Part shown: positions 26,609-34,709 of the stretch, piece after piece
Layout of the letters: each line of letters starts with the position of its first letter
Position numbering within the stretch: position 1 is the stretch's first letter
Assembly: GCA_025459355.1 (NCBI GenBank)
Contig: JALOQS010000018.1
Coordinates: 1-35,438, forward strand
Reading direction: 5' to 3'
Length of the DNA stretch: 35,438 nucleotides
Source: Pirellula sp.
Lineage (GTDB): Bacteria > Planctomycetota > Planctomycetia > Pirellulales > Pirellulaceae
Notes under the pieces: generated by a model
Database searches by the model: none
Told to the model about the DNA's origin: nothing
What the model saw: the letters and a program-made list of their open reading frames with translations, nothing else
Program-made: the position numbers and the translations under genes

Positions 26609-26649
26609 ACTTGGCACGCCCCCAAGGCACTTGGCACGCCCCCCAAGGC
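26609..26649. repeat. Two tandem 20/21-bp GC-rich repeats between genes
   Basis: acttggcacgcccccaaggc at 26609-26628 recurs at 26629-26649 with one extra C, followed by a partial third unit (acatggccc). It lies in the 268-bp gap between the cytochrome c peroxidase start and the end of the next gene, all on the minus strand. Confidence 0.92.
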
Positions 26650-26749
26650 ACATGGCCCAACCGTACCTAGGAAGTGGCCAGAAAACCTGTTCGGCTAAGG
26701 AAATCGAAGATCACACGACCGATTTCGCTGACAAAGTGACACGATCTGA

Positions 26750-28333
26750 TCAATCGCGATTTTCTGCGGTCAAGTCGAAACGAAGCCCCTCTGCGGACGG
26801 CAACCGGAACCGATTGGAGTGATTTTCGTTGAAATAAAGAGAAATGTTATACTCTCCATCCGGAACCGCAAATTGAAAGTGGCCCTCTGCGTCTGTCTTT
26901 GCGTAATGGAATAAAATGGGTCGCGCCCAAACCGCGATGGCATCGGCTCCTCGCATTTTGCGCACATCCTCCAAACCGGCCCCTAACTGCATCAGATAAA
27001 CAGGTCGATTCGAGACCGGCTGCCCCGACCCTGCCAACCGAACTGTTCCACCGATTTTTCTCAACGGCTTCAATTGCAGATCCTGCATCTCTTGTTCCCC
27101 CTGATCTTCGACCCCAAACCCCGTTATGGCTGCGGCTCCTAAGCCATCCGTTCGTGCGGTGAGCATATAAGGCTTCCCGACGACGGCAGAGAACTCCAAA
27201 ATACCGCGATCATCAGTTCGAACTGGAATTCGGTTCTGATAAATCGGCAGAGGCAACATCTCAACCTCGATGCGGGTGTTTACCAGAGGATTACCAGCCT
27301 CATCCAAAACTCGACATCGATTGGTGGCGACATTTCGCAATGATACTTGGTGAACGAACTCGGGTCCTTTGTTGTGATTCAACGTCAACGTATAAGATTC
27401 ATAATCGGGATGGAAACAACCGACCACAACCGTTCCGAACGGAAACGCATCCAGCCACGCTTCCCCGGAATCATCCGTTTCCTCCGCCGTCAGGTCAAAG
27501 TGCGTTTCGAGGAAATTTGCTCGTCCCGGTAGCCCCGTGCTGATGCTAGATAAACCAACACGTGCACCGATCACAGGCTTTTTGTCCGCACCACTTAATT
27601 GAACTCTCATCGGCTGGGCCTTTTCCAACACCAGCCGAACTCGCGGTTCCCATTTTCGTTGTTCATCAATGAGCGTTTGCCAGCAAGACAACCCGACCTG
27701 TTTCTTCAAAGCCATCACAGTCCATAGCTCCTGCGAAGCGTGAACAGAAACGCGAAGAATCCCATCTTTGCCCGTTGAATAGGGCCCTAAAGTGATGGTC
27801 TGCCCCAGCAACAAACAGACGCTGGCATCATCGACTGCAAACTGATTCTCATCGACAACGGTAATTTCAATTTCACGTGATGGGAATAACGGCACATCCA
27901 GTTGGCTTACACCTGTCGCTAAGACCACACCATCGATCCTGGGGACCGCGTAACTCAACAAAGTTCGCTCTCCGTTTTCAACTCTTATCAGGATGTTATG
28001 CAGCTCATTACGGTTTAGCTCTAAACGCAATTTGTATTGACCGTCCTCATTGGTTACGGTTTTGACTCCCGATAAATGCTTGGGCGAAACGATTTGCACG
28101 TTCCCCGCGTTGACAACTCCTCCGTTTTGATCGGTCACTTGGCCGTGCAAATCTAATACAAATTTTGGCCTCTGGTCAGGCTTGTCGACCAATTCTTGAA
28201 TAGCCGGCTCCGCCCCCGCAGGTTCCTGTAAAGCAGACGCTTTGCCACTGCCGAATGATTGCAACCAAGCCATTGCAAAACAAACAAACCAATAAGTGAT
28301 GAATCGGCTTCGATGTTTTCTTTGCAAGCTCAT
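26750..28333 (-). CDS. Exported protein with carboxypeptidase-regulatory-like repeats
   Basis: I start at ATG 28333 because GGGAG lies 6 nt upstream and a signal peptide follows (basic RKHRSR, core FITYWFVCFAMAWLQSF, cleavage near GKASA). This gives 527 residues; the frame is open to 28390. The mature part is a series of beta-sandwich modules of the CarboxypepD_reg/SdrD-B type: GQVTDQNGGVVNAGNVQIV with TNEDGQYKLRL (about residues 65-105), further modules with STGKDGILRVSV and DDSGEAWLDAFPFG, CRVLDEAGNPLVNTRIEV with TDDRGILEF, and GGTVRLAGSGQPVSNRPVYL with TDAEGHFQFAVPDG. Such modules act as stalks or adhesive and binding domains outside the cell. No catalytic residues are visible. The neighbour upstream is the PLD-like gene (156 bp). 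Confidence 0.78.
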   Translation of the reverse strand: MSLQRKHRSRFITYWFVCFAMAWLQSFGSGKASALQEPAGAEPAIQELVDKPDQRPKFVLDLHGQVTDQNGGVVNAGNVQIVSPKHLSGVKTVTNEDGQYKLRLELNRNELHNILIRVENGERTLLSYAVPRIDGVVLATGVSQLDVPLFPSREIEITVVDENQFAVDDASVCLLLGQTITLGPYSTGKDGILRVSVHASQELWTVMALKKQVGLSCWQTLIDEQRKWEPRVRLVLEKAQPMRVQLSGADKKPVIGARVGLSSISTGLPGRANFLETHFDLTAEETDDSGEAWLDAFPFGTVVVGCFHPDYESYTLTLNHNKGPEFVHQVSLRNVATNRCRVLDEAGNPLVNTRIEVEMLPLPIYQNRIPVRTDDRGILEFSAVVGKPYMLTARTDGLGAAAITGFGVEDQGEQEMQDLQLKPLRKIGGTVRLAGSGQPVSNRPVYLMQLGAGLEDVRKMRGADAIAVWARPILFHYAKTDAEGHFQFAVPDGEYNISLYFNENHSNRFRLPSAEGLRFDLTAENRD

Positions 28334-28489
28334 TGGAACTCCCTTTGCTCGTCCAGTACACACACGATTCTGACGACTCTTACGGAACATAATACCCGTG
28401 CGCAGTCGCGTTCGATGTCTGGTCGTATTATCAAGGATTTTCCGCCTCGAAAGAAGCCCGAGGTCCAGATGTTTCGAAAGAAATTCGAA

Positions 28490-29863
28490 TTACAAGTAGC
28501 GACGGATCAAAGGTGCGACAAACCGCAAACCTTGATATTGCTTTAGTTTGTCTTCGTCTCCCGACGCATTTCGCTTCTCGTAAAGAAATAGGCGTTCATC
28601 GTTAAGGTGAGTGGAACGAACGAGTAACGATCGATACATCGTCAACGCTTCGTTCGCAAACTCCACTCCGTGGACCAGCAAGCCGACCTCGGAGTTTCGC
28701 TTCATCGATAACATGTCTAGATTATGACTACCAATGATCGTTTTGTGGCCATCGATCACGATAAGCTTGACATGGAGAGGATCGTTTCCACGCTGCTCGT
28801 ACACTTGAATCCCATGACGAACGAGATTTCTTCGAACATTTGCGTAGCCAGCGTGCACCACGACTTGGTCGGTTGACGCGAGCGAGTTGGTGAGCAACGT
28901 CACCTTTACCCCTCTATGTGATGCATCCATTAATGCACGCCGAAGATAAATCGGAGCAACGAAATAAGGGGTCGAAATGGAAATACTTTGCTTGGCGGAC
29001 TTTATCTCGTCCAATATGCGACTGGAAATCGCTTCGGGCGCTCGCTTGGAACCGTTGGGAAAATCTCGCAAAAACTCAACGCAACTTGACTCGTACTCGC
29101 GCGTCTCGATGCTTCCTCGACATGGCAAATCGCTCGCCTGCAATGGGCTGGCTTTGAGCTCAGCTAACCAAGCCTCAATTTTTGGAACAACGTCGCAATA
29201 GCTTTGGTCATTCCAGTACGCATGAATTTGCTTTTTGCGCATCTTGAGCTCTTCGCGACCAACGATTCTTGGTGTGGCTGATTGAGACTCGTTCCATCGC
29301 TCTTCAAAGTACGCTTCGGCTTCGCATACAACAGCCCCTCGAACAATCACATCGTAGTCTATGTAACGTCGCTTCCCCAGCCCGAAGTAATCTTGCTCCA
29401 GGTTCCTTCCTCCGATGATCAAGGCCGCTGAGTCCACGAGGAACAACTTATCATGTAGTCGAGGCCGACCCAATTCGAGCTTGGTACGAACATCGAAAGG
29501 TCGTTCCTTTAAGCCAATACCATGCTCGACGAGATATCGCATCAAGGGCTTGGGAAGATTGTTGCTGTTCGGATGCGCATCGATCAATAAACGCACCTCG
29601 ACACCTCGACCCGCCGCATCAAGCAACGCAGCAATCAACTGGCCGCCACTGTTGTCATCGCGAATTTGATAGGTGGCGATGCAAATCGATGTCGATGCGT
29701 TCTCAACGAGCCGCAATCGCGCAGCCAAAGCTTCGGTCTCGCTCGCGAGAAACTGAATGCTGTGCGAAGAAGCGAATCCCCTCGAACCAAACGAAATCAA
29801 ACCCATGCACAAGCACAGGACTGCCAGTAGTGGGGATCGGTATCGATGAGTGATAGCAGGCAT
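28490..29863 (-). CDS. Exported phospholipase D / cardiolipin synthase-like protein
   Basis: The preferred start is ATG 29863 (GGAG 6 nt upstream), giving 457 residues that open with a signal peptide or anchor (YRSPLLAVLCLCMGLISFG). The frame also reaches a TTG at 29887. Two HKD motifs define the PLD superfamily: RLHDKLFLVDSAALIIGGRN in the first half and PLHVKLIVIDGHKTIIGSHN in the second, followed by LDMLSMKRNSEVGLLV. Both histidines, lysines and aspartates are present, so the enzyme should be active. Cardiolipin synthases of the ClsC/YmdC type and secreted PLD-like enzymes share this layout; the export signal argues against a plain cytoplasmic nuclease. The substrate (phosphatidylglycerol, phosphatidylethanolamine or another lipid) cannot be decided. 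Confidence 0.85.
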   Translation of the reverse strand: MPAITHRYRSPLLAVLCLCMGLISFGSRGFASSHSIQFLASETEALAARLRLVENASTSICIATYQIRDDNSGGQLIAALLDAAGRGVEVRLLIDAHPNSNNLPKPLMRYLVEHGIGLKERPFDVRTKLELGRPRLHDKLFLVDSAALIIGGRNLEQDYFGLGKRRYIDYDVIVRGAVVCEAEAYFEERWNESQSATPRIVGREELKMRKKQIHAYWNDQSYCDVVPKIEAWLAELKASPLQASDLPCRGSIETREYESSCVEFLRDFPNGSKRAPEAISSRILDEIKSAKQSISISTPYFVAPIYLRRALMDASHRGVKVTLLTNSLASTDQVVVHAGYANVRRNLVRHGIQVYEQRGNDPLHVKLIVIDGHKTIIGSHNLDMLSMKRNSEVGLLVHGVEFANEALTMYRSLLVRSTHLNDERLFLYEKRNASGDEDKLKQYQGLRFVAPLIRRYL

Positions 29864-30031
29864 GGAGAGCTCCATTCCATGGATCAAATAACTTCCTGAG
29901 AAGATATTCTGCCTGCTATTTAGACTTCGTTGCCATCGGGTGGCATGATTTTTTGGAAAAGTTCACGGGGGGATGAGGTACCAAAACCTTACAAACTCCC
30001 CGACCGTCCGGAACAGAATTTTTCCGAATTA

Positions 30032-30187
30032 CTAACGGACCGTTGTGACCGGGATCTGTGTCAGATAGGGGGGCGCCGATTTCTGCACGTAGCTGATTCC
30101 TGCCAAACAAATCACGACCAATATGGTCACGAGTACCGAGTACTCTACCGGACTCGGGCCATTGTTGCTGTCAAAAAGAGTTTTCAT
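30032..30187 (-). CDS. Flp/Fap-type pilin (51 aa)
   Basis: A short frame from ATG 30187 to TAG 30032 encodes 51 residues with the layout of Flp (type IVb) pilins of Tad systems: a short charged leader (MKTLFDSNNG), then PSPVEYSVLV and one hydrophobic helix (VTILVVICLAGISYV), and a short polar end. If prepilin peptidase cuts after Gly10, mature positions 5 and 6 are Glu-Tyr, the hallmark of Flp pilins. Proline at position +1 is unusual. No Tad secretion genes (tadA, rcpA, tadV) or other pilins lie in the window, so it is a lone copy. It has no clear RBS. The family call rests on motif and length only; a pseudopilin of another type II-like system is the main alternative. Confidence 0.7.
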   Translation of the reverse strand: MKTLFDSNNGPSPVEYSVLVTILVVICLAGISYVQKSAPPYLTQIPVTTVR

Positions 30188-30484
30188 AATTGGCTGCTTC
30201 GGGTTTACGGAGTGTGTTACCTAATCAAGCATCGACCAGAAAACGGCGTTTTCTGAAACGAATTAGATCGGCGGGCACATCCGCGACATCCGTGCTAGCT
30301 TTTCTACGCGGACGAATTGGTGATCGCAAAGGGGCGACGCATTCAACACCTCAGCAGTCGAAGAAATTTTTCCGGATTTTCGGTGATTAACTGCCAGTTT
30401 GTACGGTTTGTGCGACTTGATTCTTGGCACCATAGCCCTAGAGTGACTCGGTTTCTTCAAAGCTATTGTTAAGGATTCTCGTTT
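30188..30484. other. Divergent intergenic region between pilin and PQQ-like gene
   Basis: About 300 bp carry a near-perfect palindrome, CAGAAAACG/CGTTTTCTG around one central base, at 30237-30255, about 50 bp upstream of the pilin start, and the RBS AAGGA at about 30472-30476 for the plus-strand gene. I saw no further gene. Confidence 0.55.
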
Positions 30485-31750
30485 ATGCTTCGTCGTTCAT
30501 TACTCAGGGGGCTTTCCGCTGCTGGAGCCGCCGTTGTTGCATCACCGTTATGGAAAACAGGCATCGCCGGGAGCCCATTGGTCGAGGACAAGGCGTCCAG
30601 CTGGCAAGGCTGGCGCGGCTCTAACCGAACGGGCATCGTGGATGGTGCCTCATGGCCGACATCTTTGGATGAAACGCACCTGACCGTGGCATGGACTCAG
30701 GCCTTGGGTGATAGTTATTCGGGACCAGTTTGCACAGGGGACTTGGTTTTCACAACCGAAAGCAAAGCGGGCAAGGAATCGGCCATGGCTTTTAGCCTGT
30801 CTACCGGCCAAAACGCTTGGACGCAAACGTGGAAGGGTGCCCATAACGTTCCGTTTTTTGCTGCGAGGAACGGTAACTGGATTCGAGCAACTCCTGTCAC
30901 CGATGCCTCGAAACTCTACATTGGCGGCATCCGCGATGTTCTCTGTGCATTTGATGCGAAAACCGGTCAGGAAACATGGCGCCTGGACTTCGCAGCCAAA
31001 TTCGGCAAAGTTCCTGACTTCGGCATGGTCTGCTCTCCCATCATTGAAGACGGCTTTCTCTACATTCAAGCAGGCAAGGGGGTTCACAAAGTAAACTGCG
31101 ACACCTCGGAAATCGTTTGGTCTTCCATGCAAGACTCGGGCGACATCATGAGCAGTGGTGCGTTTTCTAGTCCGATTATCGGCGAGATTAATGGAGTCCG
31201 GCAGCTTGTGGTCCAGTCGCGAACCACGCTCGCTGGCCTAGATCGCGAAACGGGCGCGATCCTTTGGTCGACTCCGATCGAAGCCTTTCGCGGGATGAAC
31301 ATCCTCACACCAACCATTTGGAACAACCAACTCTTCACTAGCAGCTACGGCGGCAAATCGCTTTTGCTCGACGTTAGCGACCCCAAAAAGCCTAAACAAG
31401 TTTGGGAGAATAAGCTCGAAGGGTACATGAGCTCACCGATCATCATCGGCAACCACCTCTACATGCATTTGAGGAACAAACGATTCGCATGCCTCGATCT
31501 TACCACCGGTAAAGAAGCTTGGGTTACCCAGCCTTTTGGTGAGTATTGGAGCATGGTTTCCGATGGTAAGAGTATTCTAGCTCTCGACCAAACGGGAGAC
31601 CTAAGGCTCATTGCACACAACCCAGAGAAGTTTGAATTGGTCTCTGAAAGAAAGCTGACCGACGAGGAAGCTTGGGCGCATATTGCTGTTCTAAACGATC
31701 AAGTTATCGTGCGGTCGCAAAAGGCGCTGACGCTTTACAAGTGGAGCTAA
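30485..31750 (+). CDS. PQQ-like beta-propeller protein, exported
   Basis: The 421-residue protein begins with a twin-arginine-like leader (MLRRSLLRGLSAAGAAVVASP). Repeated propeller blades follow, each with the PQQ-repeat signature of a short strand, an Asp/Thr-Gly turn and a tryptophan: VCAFD-type strands in LCAFDAKTGQETWRLDF, LAGLDRETGAILWSTPI and FACLDLTTGKEAWVTQP. WRGSNRTGIV near residue 43 is typical of planctomycete outer-membrane-type PQQ proteins. PQQ-binding and metal residues of true quinoprotein dehydrogenases are not evident, so it is more likely a binding or scaffold protein (BamB-like fold). AAGGA 9 nt before the ATG supports the start. The last codons and the stop are duplicated by an 18-bp tandem repeat. 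Confidence 0.82.
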   Translation: MLRRSLLRGLSAAGAAVVASPLWKTGIAGSPLVEDKASSWQGWRGSNRTGIVDGASWPTSLDETHLTVAWTQALGDSYSGPVCTGDLVFTTESKAGKESAMAFSLSTGQNAWTQTWKGAHNVPFFAARNGNWIRATPVTDASKLYIGGIRDVLCAFDAKTGQETWRLDFAAKFGKVPDFGMVCSPIIEDGFLYIQAGKGVHKVNCDTSEIVWSSMQDSGDIMSSGAFSSPIIGEINGVRQLVVQSRTTLAGLDRETGAILWSTPIEAFRGMNILTPTIWNNQLFTSSYGGKSLLLDVSDPKKPKQVWENKLEGYMSSPIIIGNHLYMHLRNKRFACLDLTTGKEAWVTQPFGEYWSMVSDGKSILALDQTGDLRLIAHNPEKFELVSERKLTDEEAWAHIAVLNDQVIVRSQKALTLYKWS

Positions 31751-31770
31751 AATTACAAGTGGAGCTAAAA
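31735..31770. repeat. Perfect 18-bp tandem duplication across the stop codon of the PQQ-like gene
   Basis: ttacaagtggagctaaaa at 31735-31752 is repeated at 31753-31770. The first copy contains the last codons (Tyr-Lys-Trp-Ser, in part) and TAA, so the second copy is untranslated and protein length is unaffected. Confidence 0.97.
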
Positions 31771-31811
31771 AGCGGAACTCCATAAGTAGACCTAAGCCAC
31801 ATTCGCCGATT

Positions 31812-32579
31812 TCACTTGTGACGGCGACGAATCGCTTCGGTCACTTCGTCCAGCAGCGTTAAGCGACCTCCGTACGTTTTGCGGAGGTTGTCTGATGTAA
31901 AGGTTGATTGCATCGGTCCATAAGCCACGGCATGTACGTTGAGCAGAATCAAGTAATCGAAATACTCGGGAACTGTATGCAAATCATGATGCACAACGAG
32001 AATGGTTTTTCCATTGCTCTGCATCGATCTTAAAACCGAAACAATAGACTGCTCCGTCGCGGCATCGACCGCCGCAAAGGGCTCATCCATTAGGTATACA
32101 TCTGCGTTTTGGACGAGCGCCCTGGCAAGAAACGTTCGCTGCTGCTGACCACCCGAAAGTTGGCTGATTTGCCTGCTTGCAAGATCTGCAATCCCAACTT
32201 GTTCGAGCGCTTGCAATGCAAGCTGCTTGTGCTGCTTGCGAACAGGCATAAACCAACCTATTCTCCGATACAATCCCATCGTAACCACATCCAGCACCGA
32301 AGCTGGGAAATCCCAGTCGACCGACTCTCTCTGCGGAACGTATGCGACTCGCTCCCTTTGATCCGACAGCGGTTTGCCCTCGAGCGTAATCTCACCGCTC
32401 ATTCGGCTGACCATGTTCAGCATGGCTTTTAAGAGGGTGCTCTTTCCCGCTCCGTTAGGACCGACCAAGCCCACCAACGCCCCCTTGGGGATGTCGATAC
32501 TAATTTCCCAAAGAACCGGTTTACGCTGATAAGCGACCGTCAAATCAGCGACCTGAATGTAGGGAGCAATTTCGGTCAT
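31812..32579 (-). CDS. ABC transporter ATP-binding protein, Mn/Zn/Fe-chelate type
   Basis: The 255-residue ATPase is complete: Walker A GPNGAGKSTLL (about residues 40-50), Q-loop in VAYVPQRESVDWDFP, signature LSGGQQQRTFLARAL, Walker B VYLMDEPFAAVD and switch histidine in VVHHDLHTVPEYF. The combination PQRE...DWDFPASVLDVVTMG and MDEPFAAVDAATE is typical of manganese/zinc/iron importers of the TroB/MntB/ZnuC group. It would energise uptake through a TroCD-type permease with a solute-binding protein, but neither lies next to it on either side within the window. It follows the KAS III-like gene by 51 bp on the same strand. Its start at 32579 is close to the conserved first strand. Confidence 0.88.
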   Translation of the reverse strand: MTEIAPYIQVADLTVAYQRKPVLWEISIDIPKGALVGLVGPNGAGKSTLLKAMLNMVSRMSGEITLEGKPLSDQRERVAYVPQRESVDWDFPASVLDVVTMGLYRRIGWFMPVRKQHKQLALQALEQVGIADLASRQISQLSGGQQQRTFLARALVQNADVYLMDEPFAAVDAATEQSIVSVLRSMQSNGKTILVVHHDLHTVPEYFDYLILLNVHAVAYGPMQSTFTSDNLRKTYGGRLTLLDEVTEAIRRRHK

Positions 32580-32630
32580 CAGTGGCTACTTATCGAAAGG
32601 AATTTGATTTTGCTTTTTGGAGCGTCGCAC

Positions 32631-33623
32631 CTAACACTTCCACAGGCAACCAGCCCAGGACCAGCCAACGCCGAAACCAACTAAAGTACATGTGTTTCCA
32701 GGAACTAGTTTACCTTCTCGTCGCAAGTCATGAATCAGTATTGGCAACGTACATGAGACTGTGTTTCCTCGATTGGCGAGCCGAATGGGAAGCTGATCGC
32801 CATTGGACTTTAATGCAATCTGCAACTGCTCCAGCATCTTCTGCGTCGCTTGATGCATAAGATAATAGTCGATGTTATTCTCTGTTAAGCCCGCTTTCGC
32901 AATCATATCGCGAACCATTTCGGGGATCGCCCCCACCGTAAAACTCATCAAGCTGGGGCCGTCCATGTAGAGGCGACTCTTCCAGCGTTTGCGATTGCGG
33001 GGTCGGATCGTGCACGGAGCCTTTCTTGCCCCGCCGTCCTCGACGAACAACGTGTCGGCACCACTGCCATCAGTGCCAAACTCGAAACCAAAAAGCGATC
33101 GATCGGGGACTGCTTCGATCAACGTCGCAGCGGCTGCATCGCTAAAAATAGGCCGGATGGAACGATCGTCAGGAAGAATGTACTTGGAGTACGTTTCGGC
33201 TGTCAAAAGGAGGATGCGGCGACATTGACCGCTCGCAATGAGCCCTTCCGCAAGTGACATGCCATAAACGAATCCAGAGCAACCCAAGTTGTAATCGAGC
33301 GCTCCGCAATTCGTCCGCAATCCCAATCTATCTTGGATCAAACAGGCGGTCGTTGGCAAAACGTAGTCAGGCGTCTGCGTACAGTAAAGGATATAGTCAA
33401 TCGACGAACGATCTATATTGTTTTCTTCGAACAATCGTTCGCAGGCTTTAACTGCAAGATCCGATGGGGTTTCGTCGGGTGCCGCAAGCGTTCGAGAGTA
33501 AATCCCCGTTTTACTTGCGAGCAAACTCAAATCCCAATCAGGGTTGAGCGCTTGCAACTCCTCGTTCGTTTCGACTCTCTCGGGAAAGTGAACTGCAACA
33601 GGGCCAATCTGAGAATGAGGCAC
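32631..33623 (-). CDS. 3-oxoacyl-ACP synthase III-like condensing enzyme
   Basis: The 330-residue protein is a thiolase-fold condensing enzyme of the KAS III group. The catalytic triad is visible: Cys115 in LDYNLGCSGFVYGM, His257 in YYLMHQATQKM and Asn287 in ANRGNTVSCTLP. Other markers are YILYCTQTPDYVLPTTACLI and the C-terminal GFGVGWSWAG. FabH starts fatty-acid chains by condensing acetyl-CoA with malonyl-ACP; divergent relatives act in secondary or head-to-head condensations. GNTVSCTLP departs from the usual GNTSAASIP, and no fab genes flank it, so a specialised role is possible. It starts 10 bp after the isomerase-like gene ends and precedes the ABC ATPase, suggesting one transcript. Confidence 0.85.
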   Translation of the reverse strand: MPHSQIGPVAVHFPERVETNEELQALNPDWDLSLLASKTGIYSRTLAAPDETPSDLAVKACERLFEENNIDRSSIDYILYCTQTPDYVLPTTACLIQDRLGLRTNCGALDYNLGCSGFVYGMSLAEGLIASGQCRRILLLTAETYSKYILPDDRSIRPIFSDAAAATLIEAVPDRSLFGFEFGTDGSGADTLFVEDGGARKAPCTIRPRNRKRWKSRLYMDGPSLMSFTVGAIPEMVRDMIAKAGLTENNIDYYLMHQATQKMLEQLQIALKSNGDQLPIRLANRGNTVSCTLPILIHDLRREGKLVPGNTCTLVGFGVGWSWAGCLWKC

Positions 33624-33633
33624 GTTAATCTAC

Positions 33634-34554
33634 CTAGCGAGCAACGAATTGAGACAAGTACCGATAGCTTTGAGCCAGAGATTCCTTACGGTTTTCTATC
33701 GAGCCCTCGTAGGTTCGATCCTCGACTTCAACACACACGGGACCTTGATAGCCGGCATCGCCCAGAACGGAAAAGAATTTCCCCCAGTCGATATCACCGA
33801 GTCCGGGCAGTTTGGGGGTGTGATACAAATTCGGATACGCAAAGACGCCTACCTCGTCCAGTTTGTGCTGATCAACGCGAACGTCTTTGGCATGAACATG
33901 AAAAATGCGATCAATAAAGTCGCGCATCGGCTTTAAATGGTCCATGCATTGAAAGATCATGTGAGACGGATCGTAATTGAGTCCCAAATTAGGACTTCCA
34001 AGATCACTGAACAACCGCCTCCATATCGCCGGTGACGTTGCAATGTTTTTTCCACCTGGCCATTCGTCTTTCGTGAAGAGCATCGGACAATTTTCAATCC
34101 CGATGCGAACTCCATTTGCCTCCGCTAAATCGACAATCGGTTTCCACGTTTTGAGAAGTCGAGGCCAATTTTCATCAACGCTTTTCGTGTGATCCCGTCC
34201 AATAAAAGTATTGATGGTGTTGAGGCCTAGCTTCGGTGCCGCCGTGATCACTTGCTTTAGGTGCTCAACGCTGCGTTCTGCTTCCGATTCGTCATGTGCC
34301 AAGCAGTTTGGGTAGTAACCGAGGGCGCTGATGGACACCCCCAGGGACTTCTGCAAAGCCATGATTCTCGCGGCAGATTCCTTGCTCAGCGCGAGCACGT
34401 CGATATGAGTAACGCCTGCATATCGTCTCTCCGCTTTGCTCGGCGGCCAACACATGATCTCGACGCATGAATAGCCGATATCCGCGGCGGCATGCAAAAC
34501 ATCATCCAACGAAAGGTCAGGAAGAATCGCGCTAACGAATCCTAATCGCATCAT
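33634..34554 (-). CDS. Sugar phosphate isomerase/epimerase family protein (AP endonuclease 2-like TIM barrel)
   Basis: The 306-residue protein is a xylose-isomerase-like TIM barrel. Barrel and metal-site motifs are [15 protein letters not shown] with [13 protein letters not shown] at the start, [11 protein letters not shown] (glutamate ligand), [13 protein letters not shown] (Asp and His), [13 protein letters not shown] and the last strand [14 protein letters not shown] (Glu). These residues bind one or two divalent metals for ketose/aldose isomerisation or epimerisation. There is no signal peptide. Planctomycetes carry many paralogues, usually in sugar or inositol-like catabolism; the actual substrate is unknown. 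A double ATG at 34554 leaves a small start ambiguity. It is the first gene of the three-gene minus-strand unit. Confidence 0.85.
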   Translation of the reverse strand: MMRLGFVSAILPDLSLDDVLHAAADIGYSCVEIMCWPPSKAERRYAGVTHIDVLALSKESAARIMALQKSLGVSISALGYYPNCLAHDESEAERSVEHLKQVITAAPKLGLNTINTFIGRDHTKSVDENWPRLLKTWKPIVDLAEANGVRIGIENCPMLFTKDEWPGGKNIATSPAIWRRLFSDLGSPNLGLNYDPSHMIFQCMDHLKPMRDFIDRIFHVHAKDVRVDQHKLDEVGVFAYPNLYHTPKLPGLGDIDWGKFFSVLGDAGYQGPVCVEVEDRTYEGSIENRKESLAQSYRYLSQFVAR

Positions 34555-34709
34555 GTTAGAGACTCTTCCTCACTGCATCTTTCTGCGTTGATGTTTTCGA
34601 AGTCGCGTTTGCCGAATTTCCATTTGGGAACTGTTGTGATCAATCTTAAACTCGCAAGCGTTAACGCACTCGGCGACTCGTTTTTGAACCGCTCGCAATC
34701 CCAATTGGC

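Noticed and set aside
26609-26649. CRISPR-like array
   Set aside because: The 20/21-bp units are directly adjacent with no spacers and number only two.
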